Positions 1 to 6,427 of a DNA stretch of 8,743 nt are shown in pieces. The first letter of the stretch is position 1. Every line of letters starts with the position of its first letter. Both the position numbers and the translations under genes were made by a program. The notes under the pieces are model-generated. The model was not told where the DNA came from. It saw nothing but the letters and a program-made list of their open reading frames with translations, and searched no databases. Source of the stretch: Deltaproteobacteria bacterium (GTDB lineage: Bacteria > Desulfobacterota > Desulfobacteria > Desulfobacterales > Desulfatirhabdiaceae); assembly GCA_026388755.1 (NCBI GenBank), contig JAPLJE010000333.1, positions 1-8,743 of the forward strand, read 5' to 3'.

Positions 1-1
1 G

Positions 2-508
2 GCCGAAGAAAAAGCACGACTAGAAGCAGAAAAAGCCGCCAAGGCTAAAGCCGAAGCAGAAGCCAAAGCCGCAGAAGAAGCTCGCAAAAAAGCTGAAGCG
101 GAAGCCAAAGCCAAAGCAGAGGCAGATGCCAAGGCCGCAGAAGAAGCCCGTAAAAAAGCTGAAGCAGAAGCCAAAGTCAAAGCTGAGGCTGAAGAAAAAG
201 CACGAATAGAAGCAGAAAAAGCCGCAAAAGCCAAGGCAGAAACAGAAGCAAAAGCCAAAGCCGATGCAGAAGCCAGGGTCAAGGCAGAGGCCGAATCCAA
301 AGCCAAAGCCGATGCCGCAGCAGCAGTTGCCAAGCGCGATGCCGAGGAAGACGCTATCCGTCAGCAGAGAGCCAAAGAGCGTGAAGCCCGCATGGCCGAG
401 CATCAGGCTGCAACGGGAGAGGCCGTTTCTTTGACGCCGGCTGCCGTTCAAAAGACGGCCGTTGAAAAAATTCTTGAACAGCTGAATCGCATCCATCGCA
501 GAGTTTGA
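2..508 (+). CDS. Ala/Lys/Glu-rich coiled-coil protein, C-terminal part (5' partial)
   Basis: An open frame runs in from the window edge for 168 codons and ends in tandem stops TGA TAA (506-511). Residues 1 to about 135 are almost entirely Ala, Lys, Glu, Asp and Arg in repeating AEAKAKAEA-like units, which predicts one long charged alpha helix or coiled coil of the kind seen in TolA domain II. It includes two adjacent 22-residue copies beginning AAEEARKKAEAEAK. The tail is different: a short linker (TGEAVSLTP), then a probable amphipathic helix ending LEQLNRIHRRV. No membrane segment, cysteine or catalytic motif is visible in this part. The N terminus is missing, so family and location cannot be named; TolA/TonB-like or another envelope or scaffold protein is possible, but low-complexity helices resemble each other by composition alone. 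It lies 79 bases upstream of acsA on the same strand. I do not recognise a function or a link to carbon metabolism. Confidence 0.7.
   Translation, partial: AEEKARLEAEKAAKAKAEAEAKAAEEARKKAEAEAKAKAEADAKAAEEARKKAEAEAKVKAEAEEKARIEAEKAAKAKAETEAKAKADAEARVKAEAESKAKADAAAAVAKRDAEEDAIRQQRAKEREARMAEHQAATGEAVSLTPAAVQKTAVEKILEQLNRIHRRV
68..199 (+). repeat. Two in-frame tandem copies of a 66-bp unit in the coiled-coil gene
   Basis: Bases 68-133 and 134-199 encode two adjacent 22-residue units, each beginning AAEEARKKAEAEAK and differing at a few positions near the end. A longer similarity also exists: the segment beginning AEEKARLEAEKAAKAK at the window start recurs 62 residues later as AEEKARIEAEKAAKAK. 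Synonymous differences between copies show that the duplications are not brand new. The pattern fits in-frame expansion of a helical rod. Confidence 0.75.
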
Positions 509-522
509 TAACAATAATTTCG

Positions 523-557
523 TTCGGCAATTTTTCCATGATGCCAGGATTGCCGGA
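523..557 (+). other. Imperfect hairpin in the leader upstream of acsA
   Basis: CGGCAAT (525-531) is complementary to ATTGCCG (549-555). The stem extends outward by a T-G and a T-A pair, giving about 9 bp around a 17-base loop. No T-run follows, so it is not an obvious terminator for the upstream gene. It lies 30 bases before the acsA start codon. The rest of the 79-base gap holds a TATAAT sequence at 564-569 and the acsA ribosome site. Confidence 0.35.
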
Positions 558-571
558 ATACCCTATAATGA

Positions 572-585
572 TGAGGAGAACCTCA
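572..585 (+). promoter_or_regulatory. acsA ribosome binding site inside a small hairpin
   Basis: The purine-rich ribosome site GAGGAGA (573-579) lies 8 bases before the acsA ATG at 588 and supports that start. The same bases form the left arm of a 5-bp stem: TGAGG (572-576), loop AGAA, CCTCA (581-585). Pairing would partly hide the ribosome site. The stem is visible in the sequence; any effect on translation is inference. Confidence 0.45.
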
Positions 586-587
586 AA

Positions 588-2645
588 ATGGCAGAATTAA
601 AAAAAGTAGTGGAAGCCAAAGAAGCCAAAGAAGTCAAAGAAGCCAAAGTGCCCAAACTGGCCGATCCGGTTGGCGCATCCATTGATATCGCCACCCAGGA
701 AATGATCCGCCGTGCCCAGGAACTGGGCGTTGAAACGGTTTTTGACCGGGCTGTATCCATGAAGCCTTGTAACATCGGTATTCAGGGAACCTGCTGCAAA
801 AACTGCGCAATGGGCCCCTGCCGTCTGCCCCTGACCAAGTCCGACGGAGACGGACCGGATGAACGCAAAGGCCTTTGCGGCGCAACCGCCAATACCATTG
901 CCGCCCGTAACTTTGCCCGTATGGTGGCTGCCGGCGCATCGGCCCACTCGGACCATGGCCGCGGTGTCGCGGAAGTATTCATGTCCGTTGCCAAAAAAGA
1001 AACCAACGACTACAAAATCAAGGATCCGCAGAAACTCATCGCCATTGCCCCAAATTTTGACGTTGCCACAACCGTGGAAGTTGACGGCAAAACCATTGAC
1101 CGCGATCTGAACGAAATCGCCCTGGAAGTGGCTGAAAAAGCCCTGAACGAATGGGGTAAATCATCCGGCGAGCTGCGATATCTGAAAAGGGCTCCCGCGC
1201 CCCTGTATGAAAGGTGGAAAAAGCTTGGCGTTCTGCCCAGAAACATCGACCGGGAAACCGTTGAAATCATGCACCGCACCCATATGGGCGTGGATCAGGA
1301 TTACAAGAACCTGGTCAAGCAGTGCACTCGCTGCTCCCTTGCGGACGGCTGGGGCGGGTCCATGATCGCCACCGACCTTCAGGATGTCATGTTTGGAACC
1401 CCGTTTCCGCTTCAGTCAGAGGCCAATCTGGGGATCATGAAGGAAGATCATGTCAACATCATCATTCACGGCCATGAACCCATTCTGTCCGAAATGATCG
1501 TTGCCGCATCCCAGTCCAAGGAAATGATCGACTACGCCAAAACAAAAGGCGCCAAAGGCATCCAGCTCGGCGGCATCTGCTGTACGGGAAATGAGATTCT
1601 TCAGCGTCACGGCGTTCCGCCCGCAGGCACCTTTCTGCAGCAGGAGCTGGCCATTATTACCGGGGCCTGCGACGCCATGGTCGTGGATGTCCAGTGCGTT
1701 TTTCAGAACTTGGCCAATGTCGCCAAATGCTTTCACACCAAACTTATCACCACCCACCCCATCGCCAAGATGGAACAGGAAAATGTCATCCACATCGAGT
1801 TCGACGAACACCACGCCATGGATGACGCCAAACGCATCGTATCGATGGCCATCGACAATTTCACCAATCGCCGGGTCGAAGTCATGATTCCCCGCCACAA
1901 AGCCACCCAGATTGCAGGCTTTAGTGTGGAGTCCATCAAATATCATCTCGGCGGAACTTTCCGCGGCGATTATTACACCTTAAACGACAACATCATCAAC
2001 GGCAGGATCCGCGGCATTGCGGGAGTGGTCGGCTGCAACAACGCCAGAACCCGCCATAACGAAGCCCATATCGCCATTGTCAAGGAACTGATCAAAAATG
2101 ACGTCATCGTTCTGACCACGGGCTGCAACGGCATTGCCTGCGCCATGGAAGGGCTTCTGTCTCCGGAAACCGCAGCGGTATTCTGTGGACCGGGTCTTGC
2201 CGAAGTCTGCGAAACCGTCGGTATTCCACCAGTTCTGCACCTTGGTTCCTGTGTGGATAACAGCCGGATTCTTCTGGCCGCCACCGAAGTCGTCAAAGCC
2301 GGAGGTCTGGGCAAGGACATCTGCGATCTGCCCGCTGCCGGAAGCGCGCCCGAATGGATGAGTGAAAAAGCCATCAGCATCGGTCAGTATTTTGTCGCAT
2401 CCGGTGTCTATACGGTGTTTGGTCTTCATCTGCCGATGAGCGGCGCGCCGGTTTTCCAGGACTACATGTTCAATGAACTGGAAAAGATTTACGGCGGTAT
2501 GTGGGACTGCGAAGCCGATCCCATCAAACATGCCCATAAGATGATTGCGCACATCGACAAGAAGCGCAAAGCCCTTGGCATCGACAAAGCCAGGGAGCGG
2601 GTGCTTATGGATATGGCCGACCGTCAGAAGCTGGAAACCGCGTAA
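588..2645 (+). CDS. acsA/cooS: Anaerobic Ni-Fe carbon monoxide dehydrogenase, catalytic subunit of CODH/ACS
   Basis: A 685-residue cytoplasmic enzyme that interconverts CO2 and CO with low-potential electrons and passes CO to AcsB. All cluster ligands can be placed against characterised CODHs. D-cluster: Cys61 and Cys69. B-cluster [4Fe-4S]: Cys70, Cys73, Cys78 and Cys97. Ni-Fe-S C-cluster: the His of HGHEP (294-298), Cys331/332 in GICCTGNE, Cys370, Cys483 in GCNNARTRHNEAH, Cys513 in TGCNGIAC and Cys555 in GSCVDNSR. The active-site Lys is Lys594 in MSEKAISIG. Length is close to the 674 residues of the Moorella thermoacetica enzyme. Two oddities: a Lys/Glu/Ala-rich N-terminal extension (residues 4-20) made of EAK triplets, and 18 rather than 13 residues between the last two B-cluster cysteines. 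acsB follows 89 bases later, so this is the complex-bound type rather than a stand-alone CooS, as far as context shows. The archaeal counterpart is CdhA. Confidence 0.97.
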   Translation: MAELKKVVEAKEAKEVKEAKVPKLADPVGASIDIATQEMIRRAQELGVETVFDRAVSMKPCNIGIQGTCCKNCAMGPCRLPLTKSDGDGPDERKGLCGATANTIAARNFARMVAAGASAHSDHGRGVAEVFMSVAKKETNDYKIKDPQKLIAIAPNFDVATTVEVDGKTIDRDLNEIALEVAEKALNEWGKSSGELRYLKRAPAPLYERWKKLGVLPRNIDRETVEIMHRTHMGVDQDYKNLVKQCTRCSLADGWGGSMIATDLQDVMFGTPFPLQSEANLGIMKEDHVNIIIHGHEPILSEMIVAASQSKEMIDYAKTKGAKGIQLGGICCTGNEILQRHGVPPAGTFLQQELAIITGACDAMVVDVQCVFQNLANVAKCFHTKLITTHPIAKMEQENVIHIEFDEHHAMDDAKRIVSMAIDNFTNRRVEVMIPRHKATQIAGFSVESIKYHLGGTFRGDYYTLNDNIINGRIRGIAGVVGCNNARTRHNEAHIAIVKELIKNDVIVLTTGCNGIACAMEGLLSPETAAVFCGPGLAEVCETVGIPPVLHLGSCVDNSRILLAATEVVKAGGLGKDICDLPAAGSAPEWMSEKAISIGQYFVASGVYTVFGLHLPMSGAPVFQDYMFNELEKIYGGMWDCEADPIKHAHKMIAHIDKKRKALGIDKARERVLMDMADRQKLETA
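612..647 (+). repeat. Four tandem 9-bp units encoding EAK/EVK at the AcsA N terminus
   Basis: GAAGCCAAA at 612-620 and 621-629, GAAGTCAAA at 630-638 and GAAGCCAAA at 639-647 encode EAK-EAK-EVK-EAK (residues 9-20). This lies ahead of the conserved CODH fold. Short, near-perfect tandem units of this kind can change copy number by replication slippage without breaking the frame. Confidence 0.8.
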
Positions 2646-2712
2646 TCATGGGACATCAGGGGAAAGCGCTTCTTTAAGGATTTTTCCTCGCCACTTTTTA
2701 GTTTAATCTAAG

Positions 2713-2729
2713 TCCTCAACGAAGGAGGA
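2713..2729 (+). promoter_or_regulatory. acsB ribosome binding site with a possible masking stem
   Basis: The 89-base gap between acsA and acsB (2646-2734) has no strong terminator and no other gene. A very good ribosome site, AAGGAGG (2722-2728), lies 6 bases before the acsB ATG at 2735. TCCTC (2713-2717) can pair with GAGGA (2725-2729) across a 7-base loop and so cover it. Only 5 bp are involved, so the stem may be incidental. Confidence 0.4.
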
Positions 2730-2734
2730 ATTTT

Positions 2735-4840
2735 ATGTCAAGACTAGTTGCATTTGCGGCCATTCAGGGCGGCTATAATATTGTCTCGAAAGTCGAAGGT
2801 AAATACAAAAAGGCTCTGGCAACCTATAATGCCGACACCAAAGTCGGATTTCCCAACACGGCCTATTATCTGCCGGTCATTTACTCCCTTCTGGGCATGA
2901 AGGTCGAAACCCTGGAAGACATGAAAAAACCGCTGGATTTTGCCCGCGGTCTACTGCCCCCGCATGTCAAGGGCTCACACCACCTGCCCTATCTGGGGCC
3001 ATTGCTGGATGCCGGCATGGCCGCGCTGCTGGCATTTGAAATCGAAGAGGCCCTTCGGTATCTGACGGATCCGGGGTTTTACTTCCATTCGGAAGACATC
3101 GATGAGGCCAGCGGCAAGATCTGGCTGGGAGCCGCCGATGACACGGTGTTCAGAAAACGCGGCGTGGAGTTTGTGGATGGTTCCGCACCCGGCTTTGCAG
3201 CCATCGTGGGCGCAGCCCCCAGCCCCGAAATCGCCAAGATGATCGTTGAAGAATATCAGAAACGAAGCCTCTATATTTTCCTTGCCGCCAACCAGAATGG
3301 CACCACCGTTGCCGAGCAGTTGATTGAAGCCGGTGTTCAGATCGGCTGGAATACCCGTATCGTTCCCTTCGGTCCGGACATTTCATCCGCCATTTTCGCC
3401 CTTGGCTTTGCCAACCGCGCTGCCATGGCCTTTGGCGGGATCAAACCCGGCGACTACAAAACCATGCTGCTCTACAACAAAAACCGTATCTTCGCCTTTG
3501 TCAACGCCCTTGGCGATGTGAATGCGGAGTGGGCCGCCGCGGCTGCCGGTTGCGTCAACTGGGGTTTCCCGACCCTGGCCGACACCGATATTCCGGAAAT
3601 TCTGCCGACCGGTATCTGTACGTACGAGCATGTCGTGGCCAATGTCAAACATGATGAAATGGTTCAGAAATCCGTAGAAGTCCGGGGTCTGAAGGTTACC
3701 GTTTCCAAGATCGACATCCCTTGCGCATTCGGCCCGGCATACGAGGGCGAGCGCGTCAGAGGCGCGGATCTTTACTGTCAGTGCGGCGGTGGCAAAACCC
3801 AGTGCACCGAGCTGGTCAAAATGGCGGAAATGGGTGAAATCGAAGATGGAAAAGTCATTGTTGACGGACCGGATCTGAAGGACGTGAAAGAAGGCGGTAC
3901 CTTCTCTCTGGCTATTTATGTTCAGGTAGCGGGCCGGGAATTCCAGACCGATTTCGAACCCATTCTGGAACGTCAGATTCACCATCTCATCAACTATATC
4001 CAAGGCATCATGCACATCGGACAGCGGGACATTTCCTGGGTCCGGGTCAGCAAGGCCGCCGTGGATAAAGGTTTCACCCTGAAAGACATCGGGGTTGTGC
4101 TGCATGCCAAGTTACACCAGGATTTCGGAAAGATTCTGGACAAGATTCAGGTCACACTTTTCACCAAGAAGGATGATGTGGACAAGCTCACCGCCCGTGC
4201 CCGCGCCGAATACAAGATGCGGGATGAACGCGTCGAGAAGATGACCGATGAAGCCGAGGCAATTTTCTACTCCTGTACGCTCTGCCAGTCTTTTGCCCCC
4301 AACCATGTCTGCACCGTCAGTCCTGAGCGAACCGGTCTTTGCGGCGCATACAACTGGATGGACTGCAAGGCATCTTACGAAATCAATCCCACGGGTCCCA
4401 ACCAGCCCATTGAAAAAGGGGAATGCCTGGATCCCGTACTGGGACAGTTCAAGGGCGTGAACGAATTCATCCTGAAAGCCTCTCGCGGTGCCGTGACGCA
4501 TTATAATTTTTACTCCATGGTCATCGATCCCATGACCACCTGCGGATGCTGCGAATGTATTGCCGCTACGCTTCCCAGCTGCAACGGCGTCATGACCGTC
4601 GGACGCGACTATGCCGGCGAGACGCCCTGCGGTATGAAGTTCACCACCCTGGCCGGCGTCATGGGTGGCGGGGCCGAGCTGAAAGAAAGAATCGTCAAAC
4701 GCGGAGAAGAGATGGGGATTCCCAATTTCTACGATATGATCGCCGACGAAACCGTGGGCATCACCGAAGAAGAAATTCTGCCCTTTCTCCAGGAAAAAGG
4801 CCATCCGGCCCTGTCCATGCCGTCGATCATCGGCGGTTGA
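2735..4840 (+). CDS. acsB: Acetyl-CoA synthase (CODH/ACS complex, bacterial three-domain type)
   Basis: A 701-residue cytoplasmic enzyme that condenses CO, a corrinoid-bound methyl group and CoA into acetyl-CoA, or cleaves acetyl-CoA in reverse. The A-cluster ligands align exactly with M. thermoacetica AcsB (Cys506, 509, 518, 528, 595, 597). Here they are Cys514, Cys517, Cys526 and Cys536 for the [4Fe-4S] cubane and Cys603 and Cys605 in the Cys-Gly-Cys motif that holds the two nickels, with identical spacings. The Phe three residues after Cys517 (Phe520) matches the Moorella pocket Phe512. The N-terminal CODH-contacting domain, absent in archaeal CdhC, is present, starting MSRLVAFAAIQGGY. Oddities: only 96 residues follow the second Cys of Cys-Gly-Cys, against 132 in Moorella (729 residues), because GGG at 644-646 runs straight into ELKERI; CGC is followed by Cys606; and a Cys348/350/357 group lies in the middle domain. 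It ends ADETVGITEEEILPFLQEKGHPALSM, the usual family ending. AcsA is its partner upstream. Confidence 0.97.
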   Translation: MSRLVAFAAIQGGYNIVSKVEGKYKKALATYNADTKVGFPNTAYYLPVIYSLLGMKVETLEDMKKPLDFARGLLPPHVKGSHHLPYLGPLLDAGMAALLAFEIEEALRYLTDPGFYFHSEDIDEASGKIWLGAADDTVFRKRGVEFVDGSAPGFAAIVGAAPSPEIAKMIVEEYQKRSLYIFLAANQNGTTVAEQLIEAGVQIGWNTRIVPFGPDISSAIFALGFANRAAMAFGGIKPGDYKTMLLYNKNRIFAFVNALGDVNAEWAAAAAGCVNWGFPTLADTDIPEILPTGICTYEHVVANVKHDEMVQKSVEVRGLKVTVSKIDIPCAFGPAYEGERVRGADLYCQCGGGKTQCTELVKMAEMGEIEDGKVIVDGPDLKDVKEGGTFSLAIYVQVAGREFQTDFEPILERQIHHLINYIQGIMHIGQRDISWVRVSKAAVDKGFTLKDIGVVLHAKLHQDFGKILDKIQVTLFTKKDDVDKLTARARAEYKMRDERVEKMTDEAEAIFYSCTLCQSFAPNHVCTVSPERTGLCGAYNWMDCKASYEINPTGPNQPIEKGECLDPVLGQFKGVNEFILKASRGAVTHYNFYSMVIDPMTTCGCCECIAATLPSCNGVMTVGRDYAGETPCGMKFTTLAGVMGGGAELKERIVKRGEEMGIPNFYDMIADETVGITEEEILPFLQEKGHPALSMPSIIGG

Positions 4841-4873
4841 TGGGTTCCGGATTCATGGACTGACTGCTAATTA

Positions 4874-4938
4874 GCTGAAGGCTGACTATGTCTTGACAGC
4901 CTTCGGTCACCGGCTTTCGGTCTTTAAGCCTGCTTTTT
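4874..4938 (+). promoter_or_regulatory. Attenuator-like stretch between acsB and acsC
   Basis: This is in the 184-base gap 4841-5024. GAAGGCTG (4877-4884) pairs with CAGCCTTC (4897-4904); outer C-G and wobble pairs extend the stem to about 11 bp around a 12-base loop. A second, weaker 5-bp stem, GGCTT (4912-4916) with AAGCC (4926-4930), is followed after two bases and a C by six T (4933-4938). The second stem plus T-run resembles a weak intrinsic terminator. ACCG/CGGT (4909-4912 and 4918-4921) is a competing pairing that would disrupt it. It could be a partial terminator lowering acsC relative to acsA-acsB, or the end of an acsAB transcript. No firm promoter for acsC is visible after it. Confidence 0.4.
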
Positions 4939-4969
4939 TGTATGGTGGTTTCAAGCGCCAACAACATTT

Positions 4970-5001
4970 CCAGGAACACAAATGACCGTTTGTGTTCCTG
5001 G
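4970..5001 (+). other. Strong perfect hairpin in the acsC leader
   Basis: CCAGGAACACAAA (4970-4982) is perfectly complementary to TTTGTGTTCCTGG (4989-5001), giving 13 bp around a 6-base loop, TGACCG. No T-run follows on either strand, so it does not look like a terminator. It ends 11 bases before the acsC ribosome site AAGGAG (5013-5018). A role as an mRNA 5'-end stabiliser or processing site after attenuation, or as an operator for a dimeric regulator, fits the position; neither is shown. Confidence 0.6.
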
Positions 5002-5024
5002 TGAATACAAATAAGGAGATAACA

Positions 5025-6365
5025 ATGGCATTAACCGGTATTCAGATTTTTAAACTTCTGCCGAAAACCAACTGCAAGGAATGCGGGGTTCCCACCTGTC
5101 TGGCATTTGCCATGAACCTGGCATCGAGCAAGGCGGAACTGGATAGCTGTCCCTATGTATCCGAAGAAGCCAGAGAGAAACTGGCTGAAGCCTCTGCCCC
5201 ACCCATTCGTCCGGTAGCCATCGGAAAAGGGGTTCGGGCAATGACTTCCGGCGGAGAAACCGTTCTTTACCGCCACGAGAAAACTTTTTTCAACAAAACC
5301 GGCTTGGCGGCAATGGTCGAATCCAGCATTCCAGTTGCCGATCTAAAGGCCAAGCTGATAATATGGAATGCTTTTCAGTTCGAACGTGTCGGCCTGAATC
5401 TTCGTCCCGAGCTGGTCGCATTAAAAGATGTCAATGGCGACAAAGCTGCTTTTGCCGAAAAGGCCAAACTGATTGCCGAAACATCGGAATTCAACCTGGT
5501 CCTGATGACCGACAACGTTGATGTTATGAAGGCCGGTATTGAAGTCAGTAAATTCAAAAAACCCCTGATGTATGCGGCAACCGCTGCCAACGCCGATGCA
5601 TTCGGCGCACTGGCCAAGGAAAACAATCTGCCGCTTGCGGTTAAAGCGGATTCCGTTGAAGCGCTTATCCCGCTGACCACCAAGCTGACCGGAATGGGAC
5701 TGAAGGATCTGGTCATCGATTCCGGTTCCAGAGAGATGAAAAAGGCTCTGGAAGATCAGGTGGTGATTCGTCGGGCTGCCTTGAAACAGGGCAACCGCGC
5801 GCTGGGATTTCCGACCATCGCTTTCCCCTGCGAAATGGCTTCCAATCTGGATATGGAAACCCTGATCGCTGGTATGCTGATCGCAAAATATGCCGCGATC
5901 GTGGTGCTGTCCGATTTCAAGGGTGAATCCGTATTCCCGCTGCTCCTGGAACGGCTCAATATCTTTACCGATCCGCAGCGGCCCATGACCGTTACCGAAG
6001 GGATTTATGAAATCGGCAACCCGAACGAGAACTCGCCGGTTCTGGTGACCACCAACTTTGCCCTCACCTATTTTATCGTATCCGGTGAGATTGAAGGCAG
6101 CAGGGTTCCGTCATGGCTTCTGATCAAGGATTCCGAAGGTCTGTCGGTCATGACGGCCTGGGCCGCCGGCAAGTTCTCCGGAGATGACGTGGGCATGTTT
6201 GTCAAGAAATGCGGCATCGTCGACAAGGTCAAACACAAGGAGCTGATTATTCCGGGTTATGCAGCGGCGATTGCCGGAGATGTGGAAGAAGAACTCACGG
6301 GTTGGACCATTACGGTCGGCCCCAGAGAAGCGGCCCACATTCCGGCATTTTTAAAAGCCAGATGA
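5025..6365 (+). CDS. acsC: Corrinoid iron-sulfur protein large (gamma) subunit
   Basis: A 446-residue cytoplasmic methyl carrier. It takes a methyl group from methyl-tetrahydrofolate via AcsE onto its cob(I)amide and hands it to the AcsB A-cluster. The N-terminal [4Fe-4S] domain has Cys17, Cys20, Cys25 and Cys42, the same numbering as Moorella AcsC, in TNCKECGVPTC and DSCP. A TIM-barrel domain follows (about residues 60-320). The C-terminal cobalamin-binding domain (about 325-446) includes TTNFALTYFIVSGEIE and LIIPGYAAAIAGDVEEEL. I chose the ATG at 5025 because AAGGAG lies 6 bases before it and the protein then starts MALTGIQIFKLLPKTNC as in the family. A GTG at 4992 would add 11 unrelated residues and lies inside the leader hairpin. 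The obligate partner subunit AcsD is not adjacent; acsE comes next instead. The archaeal counterpart is CdhE. Confidence 0.96.
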   Translation: MALTGIQIFKLLPKTNCKECGVPTCLAFAMNLASSKAELDSCPYVSEEAREKLAEASAPPIRPVAIGKGVRAMTSGGETVLYRHEKTFFNKTGLAAMVESSIPVADLKAKLIIWNAFQFERVGLNLRPELVALKDVNGDKAAFAEKAKLIAETSEFNLVLMTDNVDVMKAGIEVSKFKKPLMYAATAANADAFGALAKENNLPLAVKADSVEALIPLTTKLTGMGLKDLVIDSGSREMKKALEDQVVIRRAALKQGNRALGFPTIAFPCEMASNLDMETLIAGMLIAKYAAIVVLSDFKGESVFPLLLERLNIFTDPQRPMTVTEGIYEIGNPNENSPVLVTTNFALTYFIVSGEIEGSRVPSWLLIKDSEGLSVMTAWAAGKFSGDDVGMFVKKCGIVDKVKHKELIIPGYAAAIAGDVEEELTGWTITVGPREAAHIPAFLKAR

Positions 6366-6372
6366 TTTATTT

Positions 6373-6409
6373 TTATGGAATTATGAATTTCTAATTCATA
6401 ATTCCATAA
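6373..6409 (+). other. Long AT-rich perfect hairpin in the acsE leader
   Basis: TATGGAATTATGAAT (6374-6388) is perfectly complementary to ATTCATAATTCCATA (6394-6408); one more T-A pair on each side gives about 17 bp with a three-base loop, TCT. It begins 7 bases after the acsC stop and ends 7 bases before the acsE ribosome site AGAGGAGGT (6416-6424). It is not followed by a T-run. Short GAATTATGAATT sub-repeats make it resemble dispersed intergenic AT palindromes. It could protect the acsC 3' end, mark a processing point or be a member of a genomic repeat family. Confidence 0.6.
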
Positions 6410-6427
6410 TTCAATAGAGGAGGTTGT

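Noticed and set aside
20..514. Long minus-strand open frame rich in Gly, Phe and Cys opposite the coiled-coil gene
   Set aside because: It is the antisense of the Ala/Lys/Glu repeats (GCC/AAA/GAA codons read backwards), has no ribosome site and has implausible composition.
541..569. Possible acsA promoter: TATAAT at 564-569 with ATGCCA at 541-546 seventeen bases upstream
   Set aside because: The -10 box is perfect but the -35 is poor, and transcription would start at about 576, inside the ribosome site. A chance match is likely.
1416..1946. Minus-strand open frames inside acsA and similar ones inside acsB, acsC and acsE
   Set aside because: They lie fully opposite genes with clear metal-binding motifs and family similarity, and show no ribosome sites or recognisable domains.
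4992..5024. Earlier GTG start for acsC
   Set aside because: It lies in the right arm of the leader hairpin, has no ribosome site, and adds 11 residues not expected before MALTGIQIFK.
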